The notes beneath the pieces are model-generated. The model had not been told where the DNA came from. It did no database searches and saw only the letters and a list, made by a program, of their open reading frames with translations. A program made the position numbers and the translations under genes. From NCBI GenBank assembly GCA_000499405.2, contig HG738137.1, positions 2,728,001 to 2,792,000 of the forward strand: DNA of 64,000 nt, written 5' to 3'. Shown piece after piece: positions 24,375 to 34,873 of the stretch (positions are counted from its first letter, which is position 1; each line of letters begins with the position of its first letter). This DNA comes from Onchocerca volvulus (lineage: Eukaryota > Nematoda > Chromadorea > Rhabditida > Onchocercidae).

Positions 24375-26027
24375 TCAAGATTCAGGTGCAATTCTCTTGA
24401 TCAATTCAGATACTTCATGAAATAAATCTGTATAATCTGCATGTTCTTTTATTAGAAGTAGTATAGCTGCCCTCTTGTGTCCTGAAAGATATCATCAGAC
24501 GATAAAATAGGAAAGTATATTTAAAATAAATTTTCTAGAAAAAAAAAAAAAAAAAAACAAGTTCATCTCAGAACGATGTGAAACAGTTTCAAGATGTCAA
24601 AATAGGACCACAATGCACCAAAAATTTTAAATAAATCATTATGTTAAACTTCCGCATAGCCTAAGACACAAAAAAAAAAGAAAAAAAAAATGGTCAGATA
24701 ATTAGCATCGTGAACTACTTACTATTGGAAGTAATGTAAAGTCTTTTCTATGATAAAATCAGGCTATCTTATGATATAGAACTCAAGGATAAATTCAAAT
24801 CCAAAATCTTACCAGTAGCTAATCCGAGATGTTCGCGTGATGGTGTAAATATATATGGAATATCTTTTTCCTCACATATGCCTGGGATATGTGAATAAAC
24901 ATCCAATGGTGATACATTACCTGTGAACAGATTTTTAATCGTTAATTTTTTTTCTACACGAAAATTTTGAAATCATCGAGCTATCTCTAGCGTTTCCGAA
25001 TTCCGTAGAACTTTTAATAAACAGGTGAAAATTTTCATTTTTCTTTTGTTTATAAGTTTTTTTTAAATATATGACCAAAGAAAGCTTGACTAACAGACGA
25101 AACGAACTGAGCACTTGCACTGGACAATTTTATTTTGGAAATCATTGCATAACGTCAATGACAAGTGGGCATACATATGTACTTATAATTTAGACAATCT
25201 AGGCAATTAAATGACTAATTCAATTGATGCTACCTGCAAGCACAACGATACCAGTTTCGTTCCTTCTCAAAGCTTTTTGTACATCGTACATTCCTTGCCT
25301 CAAATACTGCTTATCTTTAGAAGCCTGAAAAAGCTGACTTTTAAAATCGTGAACATTTCTTAGCATAAATCATGTGTGAGGTTAAAAATATTGTTTGAGA
25401 ATCATACAAGTTAACAGCAACTGAAGCAATAACTCAATGAAAAAAAAAAAAAAAAAAACGAATCAAGCTGGTTACCTTCTTTATTAGTTTATAAATTTTT
25501 TTGGCCATTTTTCTTGAAGCAAGTGGATGAGCAATAGCATTAACCATGGCACAAAGTTCATCATACTCATCCTGAAATCCTTCAAATTCGTCGAGAAGCT
25601 AACTTATAATTATGAAAAATGAACTCATTTGGAATAATAAATCATGGATTTTGAAAAACGGTCATTGAATTCAATATGTTGTGTTGTGAGCAACTGAAAC
25701 TAATGCTCATTCGAAACAAAGATCAAACCATATTTTTTCTGATATGCAATTTGTAATATAATGGATGTAATACTATCAAAACATGTCCGTACGTCTAACT
25801 GACGGCGATTTGAATTTACGATTAACTCATTAAGGGTTTCCAGAAAAAGGCTCATTATGCTTGCAAATACTTGCTGAATGCAAAATGTTTACCTGACCAA
25901 CTTTAGCTGACATCGGCGTGCCCATTATGCTTTTATCACCTAAATCATTTACCGATGGCTTCACATCCTCCTCCACTTCCATTTTCACATCGGTATTTGA
26001 ATGCAAGTCCGATCTCGATTTTCCCAT
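24375..26027 (-). CDS. nhp2: H/ACA ribonucleoprotein subunit 2 (NHP2), L7Ae family
   Basis: Five exons on the minus strand keep phase: 26027-25893, 25571-25476, 25324-25234, 24920-24813, 24481-24375. They give 178 residues, close to the length of animal NHP2. Residues 1-45 are a variable acidic N-terminus (MGKSRSDLHS...MEVEEDVKP). Residues 46-178 are the L7Ae/NHP2 RNA-binding domain: HPLASRKMAKKIYKLIKK, YLRQGMYDVQKALRRNETG, GIVVLAGNVSPLDVYSHIPG, CEEKDIPYIFTPSREHLGLA, and GHKRAAILLLIKEHADYTDL. NHP2 is one of four core proteins (with dyskerin, GAR1 and NOP10) of H/ACA snoRNPs, which guide pseudouridylation of rRNA in the nucleolus; that role is known of the family. An AG lies directly before the ATG. 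The gene sits about 1.07 kb downstream of Nopp140 on the same strand. Confidence 0.95.
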
Positions 26028-27095
26028 CTTAATTCAATGATATGCACTATTCTGCAACTCATCATATTTTCATTTTATTTATGAAAATATGTACAAAACG
26101 CAAAATAGCTTCACGTCACCAAAACCCATGTTTAAGCTATTTTTCTTGACCATACTTCCTTCTTTCATCCTACTAATCCCATCATTTGAATAGCATCAAG
26201 CAGAGAGAATGTAAAGGAAAACAATATAGAGAACTTAGGCCTCAGTTGAATAGTAATCCCTCACCTCCTAACCTGTGATAGGAGGTGAGGGATCACTATT
26301 CAACTGAGGCCTAAGTTCTCTGTATTGTTTTCCTTTTGCTTATTCTGAACCAACCACCAATTAACTAACCTACGTCATTCTTCTGTCCACAGTACTCATA
26401 CTGCTGTCTATCATAACCGATTACAACATCATCAAATAACTTTGAATTCCCGAATATTTCAAACACGTTGTTATCAAAGTCTCAATTTAGCAATGGGAGG
26501 CTAATTCGTGAAATGCCCTGTACATTAACCTATTAAAACGAAAGAATGCTTGTATATTTTGAAACATTAGAAATTAGAAATAAACATTAAACAATAGGAA
26601 TCTTTAATTTTCAACATTCCCAACTCATTTTTCCTTGCAAAAATAAAAATTATTTTTCTACTTTTTCTCTTTTATATTTTCTACCTAAAACAGAAAACAG
26701 GATAAAGTCTTCCAGAAACTTCAGGTATACTGAAAACACAAAATTCTATAATTAAGCAAATGTTTATATTTATCCAAACAATAAAAGTAAATATCACCGA
26801 CAAGCAATACCCGGAAAAAATCTGTAAATCTTATCGGCTTTAATCAAACTTATAGCAGAAGAAAAAAAATTGGTGAAAAAAGCAAAAACGAAACAAAAAA
26901 AAAAATTCAAAAGTGATAGCCAGATGATTAACTGTTGGATAAAATATAAAACAAGAAATAAAATAGAATCAACTTTGTCCAAAATAGCAAATTAACTAAT
27001 AAGATTAAAGAAATGAACAATTAATAAGATTGACAAAGACTCTCCTCAAATACTTTAATTTCAGTCAACAGAGAAAGTATTCAGCAAAATACTTT
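26028..27095. other. Nopp140-NHP2 intercistronic region
   Basis: It lies between the Nopp140 stop (27096) and the NHP2 start (26027), with both genes on the minus strand. The main structure is the inverted repeat at 26213-26336. Otherwise it is AT-rich with no coding signal. Confidence 0.6.
26213..26336. repeat. Near-perfect 58-bp inverted repeat (hairpin)
   Basis: The arms 26213-26270 and 26279-26336 are reverse complements with only two mismatches that I can find, around an 8-nt loop (ACCTGTGA). The arms include GGCCTCAGTTGAATAGT and CCCTCACCTCCTA and are less AT-rich than the surroundings. No obvious target-site duplication flanks it. It could be a young foldback/MITE or a processed-RNA hairpin. 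Confidence 0.95.
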
Positions 27096-30000
27096 TTAAT
27101 CACTGTCGCTACTAAATTTAATCGAATGAGAGCTGGTATCAATCTTCGTACCACTACCACCGTAAGAACCACGTTTTTTCTTCGTTTTTTCATGTCGAAA
27201 TCCTTTACCTTGCACATTTTTCATATCTTCGTAGGCTTTTCTACCCCACTGGTCATAAGTCTAAATGGAATGAAAACATAAGTGATAAAAAACTTCGAAA
27301 CATACAAAATATAAATTTCAAATAAAATATAAACGATCGTTTTAAGCCATAGCAGAATATTTTGATAATGCAATTTATGCATACGCAGCATAAAATTGGT
27401 GTCGGAGATAAATATTGCAATTTGAAAATATACAGGATTATTTGCAAATAATGGCAATCAAGATTGTAGGATAAATTATCTGAATTAGACATAAAAATTT
27501 AAATTCCCGAAAGTTTTAAATCAAAAATTCCAGCGACTTCTACACTTCCTTAGTTTGATGGAAAATTGACGCAAGGGATAAAAAACATTTTGCGTCCAAT
27601 AAATTTTTATAGTTCTTTCTTCGAAAAAGAAAAACGTTACACAAGAATTTTATTAGAATCGTACCTTTGTCCGATAAGAGTTGTCGCGAAATTTGTCATC
27701 CAATTCGTCTTTCGAAATCTTGACTCGACGAAACGGTTCATTCTGCACTACCTAAAACATCTTTCGAATTTTTATGAATTACTGAATTCGAAACGGCTAA
27801 AAATCTAATAATGTAGTTAAGGAAACTACGAAACTATTTTGAACTATTTTGACCAAAAAATCGAACATGAAGTAAGTTTCGTCTCTTTTAATCATCATAC
27901 CTTAAGAATCTTAACAGCAACTAGAAATATTACTAATACCTGAGAGCTGCAAAAGTTCGTTAGACTACACTACTTGACAAAATGAAAATCATAATTGTGA
28001 CATACCTTCTGTTGTTTGTTATTTCTTTTACCCAAAGAGTTTTGATTGCTACCCATTCTGCAAATGTAAATATATATATATAAACGATTTCTATTTGTAC
28101 ACAATGTCAAAAATTTCTTTCTGTATGCAAAAATATTTTTGCTCTTTCCTATAAAATCTTAAAGAATTATCGTAACTTTATCATAACTTGACAATAGCAA
28201 TCAAAAGATGAGATAAACCTTTTCTGTTCATTATCGTCAACCTCCTTCAAATCCGTGTTTTTATCTTCTTTCTTCAAGTTTATATTTTCCAAACTTTGAT
28301 TTTCTTTATTTTTCTCCTAAAAAAAGATCAAGTTCAGAAAAAACATGACTTATTTAATTAATCCAACTTCATTAATATAATATATAAACTAGCTATCAAA
28401 ATTCAACATTTTGAGATTCAAAAGTTTTATTAATACCTCTTTAGATGCAACTGCCTTCATAGTGTTTGCAGCTTTTCCTGTATTACTATCAGTTTTCCTA
28501 AAAAAGATCGAAGACGGATATAAACTGAAGAAATTGAAAGAAGAAGAACAAGATAGCAAGCAAATTTTGACAGCAAAGATTCAAAATAGTAATATATTCA
28601 TAAATGATTCTCAAAATTTAGAGTCCGAATAAGAAAAAGTTAGGAAATGAAAAAATAGTCCCAAAAGCTGACCTTTTCTTGCTATCACCATTATTATTCT
28701 GTGACGAAGAGAAGTTAGATACTTTCGCCATGCCAAGTGAATTTCCCATCCTTGTGGCAGCTAAATCTTCAGTATTCGACTTTGAAGAATCATTCGATGA
28801 ATCAGAATCCATTTCATCTGACTCTACTACTGAAATCAACTCCCGTTGTTTCATTGTTGCTTGTTTTGTGAAATCCCTATCATGTTTAGAAGCTTCATTG
28901 TTAGCTTGTTTGGAAATGGCTTTCACATTCCTTTTCTTTGTGACTCTATCACTGTCTGAGCTTGAATCGGATGAATCTGATGAAGTAGCAGAACCTTTAA
29001 TGGCAACAGGTTTAATATTCATCTTTATCCCTGTTGTAATCTGCGGTAACTGTTTCATAGCGGCTTCATCGAGATTTGAATTTGACGAAGTTTCGGAATC
29101 TTTTTCGACACGAAGTTTAGAACTGTTCAATAGTTTTTGATGTAAGTGTGTCGGTGATATGGTAACAGCTTTATTTAAGCTTGAACTTGACTTTGACGAA
29201 TCGTCAGCCTTTTTATTCGGAGTTTTATTATCACCTCCAGTATCATCGGAAGAACTATCATCAGAAGAACTATCATTCACTAATTTCTGCTTCCCAGATA
29301 GTTTTTGCTGGTTTTGCAGCCTAACCGATTGCTTCTTCTGCGCTGCTCTTTCAGGAAGAACACCTGTTTCGGAATCCGAAGATGAATCAGAAGATGAACT
29401 AGACCTGGTTTTCGATTGAGTAGATTCCAGTTGCAATGCTTTCTTCGAACGTTTGACGCTCATAGCTGCAGCAAGTTGTACTTTTTTCATTTTATCATTA
29501 TTACTGTTTGAATCAGAAGACGCAGTATCTTCATTTGCAAAAGTCCTATTTCCAACTACTTTTGTTGCTGCTGTTGTTAAAGTTTTCTTCATTGTTCCAC
29601 GTCGACCTGACTGATCAGAATCCGAAGAACTTGAGCTACTCTTTATGGTACCATTCACGATACTAACAGGTTTTTGTTGCGTGTTTGTTGTTAGCTTAAT
29701 TGTATTGATGCTATCGCTGTCACTAGAATCTGAGGAACTCGTATTTAGTGCCTTCTTTTGAACTATCTCTGTCGCCTTCTGCTGAACCTGTAACTTGAAT
29801 TTTTTAGCTGGTGTTTCATCAATCTCTTTTTCGGAATCCGAACTGCTATCATCAGAATCTTCCATAATTTGAGATGTCTTAACAGACGACGCAGTTATCC
29901 CGGGTGTTTTAGTCAGCATCTTAGGAGCTTTCTCATCCAAACATTCTCCACTCTTCTTGAATTTCTCATCTTTTTGCAATGCAAGAGATTTCTTCATAGA

Positions 30001-33000
30001 CTGTTTCACTGACAAATTCAGATTCTCGTCTGCATCATCATCACTACTGGAAGTGCTGTCAGATGAACTCTCAAATGTCTTGCTCGCAGAAATCGCATTT
30101 TTTAAATTATCATTTGACTTTACTGGAACTACATTTCTGGAAACTTTCCCTTGCACTGACATTAAATTCTTGTTTTCATCATCATCGTTACTAGAAGTAC
30201 TATCAGCTGAGCTTTCAGATGATTTTTTTGCAGAAGCCGTATTTTTTAATTTAGTATTTGATTTAACTGGAACAGCTTTCTTAGGAACTTTTCCTTGTAC
30301 CGTTGATTTCAAATTCATGTTTGCATCATCATCACTACTGGAGGTGCTATCAGATGTCTCAGATGCCTTCCTTGCAGAAACCACATTTTTCAAATTGGCA
30401 TTTGACATGACTGAAACCGCTTTTTTGGAAACTTCGCTTTGTACTGCTGATTTCAAATTGTTTTTATCATCATCGCTACTGGAAGTGCTGTCAGATGAAC
30501 TCTCAAATGCTTTGCTTACAGGAACCGTATTTTTTAAATTAGCATTTGGCGTGGCTGAAACCGTTTTCTCAGAAATTTTTCCCTGCACTGCAGCTTTCAA
30601 ACTCTTGTTTGCACCATCATCGCTACTGGAAGTGATGTCCGATGAACTCTCAGACGTCTTGTTTGCAGAAATCGCATTTTTTAAATTACCATTTCGCTTA
30701 GCTGGAACAACTTTTTCGGGAACTTTCACCTGCATTGATGGCCTTAAATTTTTGCTTACATCATCATCGTTACTAGAAGTGCTGTCAGATGAACTTTCAG
30801 GTGCTTTGCTTACAGAAACCGAATTTTTTAAATTGGCATTTGGTATTGATGAAACCTTTTTCTCGGAAATTTTTCTCTGCATCGATGATTTCAAACTTTT
30901 ATTTGCATCATCATCACTACTGGAAGTGATGTCCGATGAACTCTCAGACGTCTTGCTTGCAGAAACCACATTTTTTAAATTAACATTTGGCTTAGCTGGA
31001 ATTACTTTTCCGGGAACTTTCACCAGCACTAATGGCCTTAAATTCTTGTTTACATCATCATCGTTACTGGAAGTGCTGTCAGTTGAACTTTCAGATACTC
31101 TGCTTACAGAAACCGCATTTTTTAAATTAGCATTTGGCGTGGCTGAAACCTTTTTTTCGGGTATTTTTCCTTGCAACGTCGGCCTCAAACTTTTGTCTGC
31201 ATCATCATCGCTACTAGAAGTGCTATCAGATGAGTTTTCAGATGGCTTTTTTGCAACAACTCCATTTTTTAAAATCGTACTTAGTGCAGCAGGGATCGTT
31301 TTCTCAAGAGTGCTTTTTTTCACAGTCATGCCTACATCATCATCATCACTACTAGAAGTACTATCAGATGAACTTCCGGGAACTGCACTGTTTTTTAAAT
31401 TGATGATTGACGTAGGTGGAACCGATTTTTCGGGAATGCTTTGTTGTATTTTCCTTCTAGCATCATTATCATTATCGTCACTGCTAGAACTTGTTGATGC
31501 ATCCGCTTTTTCCGATATGGCTTGTCTTCCAGTCGATGCGACCCTAATTTCTTTCTTCGTAACTTCGTTTGAAGTGCATGACGAACCGTAACTGTTAAAT
31601 TTTCCCATTTGTTTCCTTGTTTCCGTGATAGGGGGAGAGATTTCAGTAATCTTCGCATTTTTTTTCGTTGCATTCAATGAATCACTGTGTGATGCCTCAG
31701 CTCTTTTCAAATTCAATTGTCTCTGAAAAAAATCCCCAAAAACCATATGAAAATTTTGCATAATTGAAAACGAATACATGAAACTTGCCAAGATTCAAAA
31801 TAAAGATTCATAATGCTCGCTAATAAAATAATTCGCCAATTCTTTGAAGTGGCAATAATTTACGGAGAATAGAAGTTAATATAAATTTCAAAAACGGTCT
31901 CTAACCATCGATATCTTTCCTTTATCATCACTGTCGGAGCTTGAATCAGATGATGATGATGATAACGAAATTCTACCATTCGACTGATTTAATGGGTGAG
32001 CTGCTTTATTTTTCTCCTGCAATAAATCTGTTAACGAAAAAAATAAGCACATTTCAAATCTAATGAAATGTGGCAAATAAGACTTTTTTAAGAGCTCTGA
32101 ACTAAATTATGCTCGTTAAGCAAAAGCTTCACGCAATTGTAAAAGATTAATTGCGGCTAATTTGGAGCGATATAATTTAAGGCGCCGCTTAAACCAGAAC
32201 AATATAAAACCGCCTAGTTCTGATGCGCCTGAACGGATTCGAATAATTCAGGCATAAAACTTGAAATCAAAGAATATATTTATTTTGAATACATCAATAT
32301 AACATTTTCATTCTATCCTATACAAGGAAAGCGAAAAACTAACAGGGATATCCGAACTAGAATTTGAAGACGATGCCGGAACAAGAGGCCGCCTTATTCC
32401 TGCGCCATTAATTAATTTTACCTAGAATTAAATCTGGGTATATATTTACATAATCTAATCTGGCTAATAAGATCAATAAATATGTTCCCACCAAAAAATG
32501 CAATAAAATAAAATAAAATTTTGATAAGCAATTCAATTAAATTCCACTTTCGAACTTTGATATCAATTTGACCCCTTTGTTACATGTATTATCGAGCAGT
32601 TGACCAGAAATGATAAAACTATATGGTATGTAGATGGTTAACGAAAGTTCCATGAATTTCCACTTATTAACTAGTTATCGACGCACTAAATGATTTCTGA
32701 TAAAATAATTCAATAATTGCTCAGCAAGACAGTCAATGTAGTAATCTATCGACTGTTTCCAAAGATTACTTAAAACAAAGAAATTTGTGAAAGAAAAACT
32801 TGCAGCAGCCTGCTTGATTGGATGATCGCTATCTGAGCTATCGCTTGAGTCATCCATTTCATTTAATCTTAAAGCCTTTTTAGCGGCCGGCGAACTATTG
32901 ATAATGCCATTTGCGCCACGTTTTCGGCAAATAATTTCATTGTATTCCTTTACAACTTCTTTCAGCGGTTTGAAATTACCAGATGACCGCTGAAAAATGC

Positions 33001-33325
33001 ACACATTCCAACAGGAAAAAAAAGAAATGGAAAATAAAATGAAGGATTTTTGGCAAAAATCCAGTGAGACTTCCTATGTATGATAAACTCTGGCAAAAGA
33101 AATGTCTGCAAATTGTGTCAGTTAAACAATAAAACCAGAAAGAAAAGCAATAAGAAATTAGAAAAAAATTTAATATCAATCAGAAATGGGTAGCGGACAT
33201 ACCCGTTTCTTTTCTAATTCATTTCGTCGTTGGGCACTGAACACTTTATTTACTAGTTTAGGTTCCTCCTTGATTAGATGATCATAAAATAAAACGTCGA
33301 AGTCAATTGGAGATGACTCAGTCAT
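27096..33325 (-). CDS. nolc1: Nucleolar phosphoprotein Nopp140 / NOLC1 (SRP40 domain)
   Basis: Ten minus-strand exons keep phase: 33325-33203, 32989-32800, 32399-32344, 32016-31906, 31722-28673, 28497-28437, 28316-28219, 28057-28006, 27751-27665, 27260-27096. They give 1330 residues. Residues about 8-35 (FDVLFYDHLIKEEPKLVNKV) sit where Nopp140 has its LisH domain. More than twenty acidic Ser clusters such as SSDSTSSSDDD (CK2-type sites) alternate with basic Lys/Ala/Pro linkers. The last two exons encode the SRP40 C-terminal domain: NEPFRRVKISKDELDDKFRD, YDQWGRKAYEDMKNVQGKGF, RHEKTKKKRGSYGG. In other animals this protein shuttles between nucleolus and Cajal bodies and chaperones box C/D and H/ACA snoRNPs. 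At 1330 residues it is much longer than vertebrate Nopp140 (about 700) because of an internal repeat expansion. The acceptor of exon 3 is the least certain: an alternative at 32421 breaks phase. Confidence 0.93.
29990..31400 (-). repeat. Ten tandem acidic-Ser/basic-linker repeats in Nopp140
   Basis: Serine-block starts on the plus strand fall near 31339, 31200, 31059, 30908, 30761, 30616, 30466, 30327, 30180 and 30037, a period of about 139-151 bp. In the middle, two unit types alternate: one with linkers like GKISEKTVSATPNANLKN, the other like VKVPEKVVPAKRNGNLKN. The period there is therefore really a dimer of about 290-300 bp. Confidence 0.9.
32177..32255 (-). other. GC-rich hairpin cluster inside a Nopp140 intron
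   Basis: It lies between exons 3 and 4 of Nopp140. Three inverted repeats follow each other: GCCTGAA/TTCAGGC (32225-32255), CAGAAC/GTTCTG (32195-32222), and the partial palindrome TTAAGGCGCCGCTTAA (32177-32192). The GC content stands out in an AT-rich intron. It may be an intronic structured RNA, but I see no canonical C/D boxes and no clear H hinge or ACA tail. Confidence 0.4.
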
Positions 33326-33339
33326 TTCGTTTGATTTCT
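33326..33339 (-). promoter_or_regulatory. Probable spliced-leader acceptor of Nopp140
   Basis: On the minus strand AAATTTCCAG ends 12 nt before the ATG at 33325. This is a good nematode 3' splice site with no upstream coding exon recognised, and it decided the choice of start. Confidence 0.55.
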
Positions 33340-34873
33340 GGAAATTTGCATAAAAATCAATGAATGTAGAAAAAAATAAGAAAATTATCATAATAAAAGA
33401 TTTTTGCTATTTGTTCCTGCTCCGCGTTGAAAGTAAAATACGGAAAATTATCAAGAACTTGAAATTCCATAAAAGAGAATTCATAAAAAAAATAAAAATC
33501 GACAAAAAATGGTACAAAACGAATGCACTGATCCATTAAAAAAATTAAAAAAGGATGAACATTAGTTTTTGCTATCTTGCTTCTCTATTCTAATAGTTGA
33601 AAGACTGGTAATGAGTTACTACTGAAAATGAATGGAAAAAACTGCTCCTATGAAAATTGATAGAAGATCAAGCAAAGCATAATACATTTATCTACTCTTG
33701 GCAGATTAATCCAAGGAAGTCATTTATCTTCGAATAAACTGCACCATTAATAGTTGATTCTTGTTAAATTTACAATGAATATCAAAATGAATCGACCTAC
33801 AATCATTACCACCTGGCAATATACATCCTATAACACTATATAATATATTCATTATACAAGAACTCAAACTTCTTCATTTGCATTAGGACCATGCAAATTT
33901 CATTTTATTCGTAACGAATTAGGAATTAGTATTAAATTAGAGATTATTAACTAAATGCAAAGAATTGTCAGCACGAACAATACCCACTCGAAGTTAATAA
34001 ATTTATTAATTACGGAAATAATGACACCGCCAAGAAATAAACAAATTTACTGGATAACCCGATAAGCAACCACACAATCCCACGAATTCGAAAACCCATC
34101 TCTCGGTTTCCTAAAAAGCTACTTCATATCATCGGGCCACAGTGCAACTACTGTAGCACCGCAGGGGTATCGCTATGCAATTGATTGTTCTATGGCTGCT
34201 GAATTTTCAGTGAGCAAAACTTTTAGTAATTTCTTATTTGAAGAATGAATGATTGCCTACAGGTCTTTTACTTTTTCCTGAAAAATACTTTTACCTAATT
34301 ATTGAGATTTAAAAACACCTCAAAGTTTGGAACTATAATTTTTAGTGGTAGAAATGGCCAACAAAAAGATATTAAATATTACTAGTAATTAGTTTTTATT
34401 TAAATTACCAAAGCTTTTTTTAGATAACTAAATTTTTTATTCGTAAGAAAAGTTTCTTTCATCTAGAATTGTGTGCAATATTTTCAAGCATATATTTTTT
34501 GCAATGACAATATACAATTATACTAAGTTTAGAAGATGCGCTTATCATACATTCAATGACATGACATTCGTTGATACTATATTTCTCAATAACTCTCTTG
34601 TGATATTATCTTTGATTGATTATTGTAGAATCTTAAATCAAGCAGTAATTTTCATATCAATCAATCAGCTTGTAATAATATTGAATTTGCTTGAATATTA
34701 TTGCTATTGCATTTTTTTTTTCTTCAAAATCTTACTTATTTAAAAAAAATTTTTATCCATTATTGATTACAAATTTACTCGATACAATAAATGTGAAACA
34801 CAAAGTTCATAACAAAAATTATAAATAGATTGAAAGAACAATGGTAGGAAGAATTTGCTGTTTAAAAGCAGAA
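33340..34873. other. Nopp140 upstream region / RGK-like gene 3' flank
   Basis: A same-strand gap of about 1.5 kb. A short less AT-rich patch at 34125-34205 (GGGCCACAGTGC, GTAGCACCGCAGGGGTATCG) with a small ACAGT/ACTGT inverted repeat may be promoter sequence of Nopp140. No coding signal was found. Confidence 0.4.

Noticed and set aside
28411..28632. 73-codon plus frame
   Set aside because: Antisense to a Nopp140 exon and intron.
29957..31591. 544-codon open frame on the plus strand
   Set aside because: It is the antisense shadow of the repetitive Ser/Asp region of Nopp140. The minus-strand frame is supported by splice phases and a conserved C-terminal domain.
32344..32421. Longer version of Nopp140 exon 3 starting at 32421
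   Set aside because: It has a better looking acceptor (TTCTAG) but needs a phase-0 donor in exon 2, and I found only phase-1 donors there. The 32399 acceptor keeps frame.
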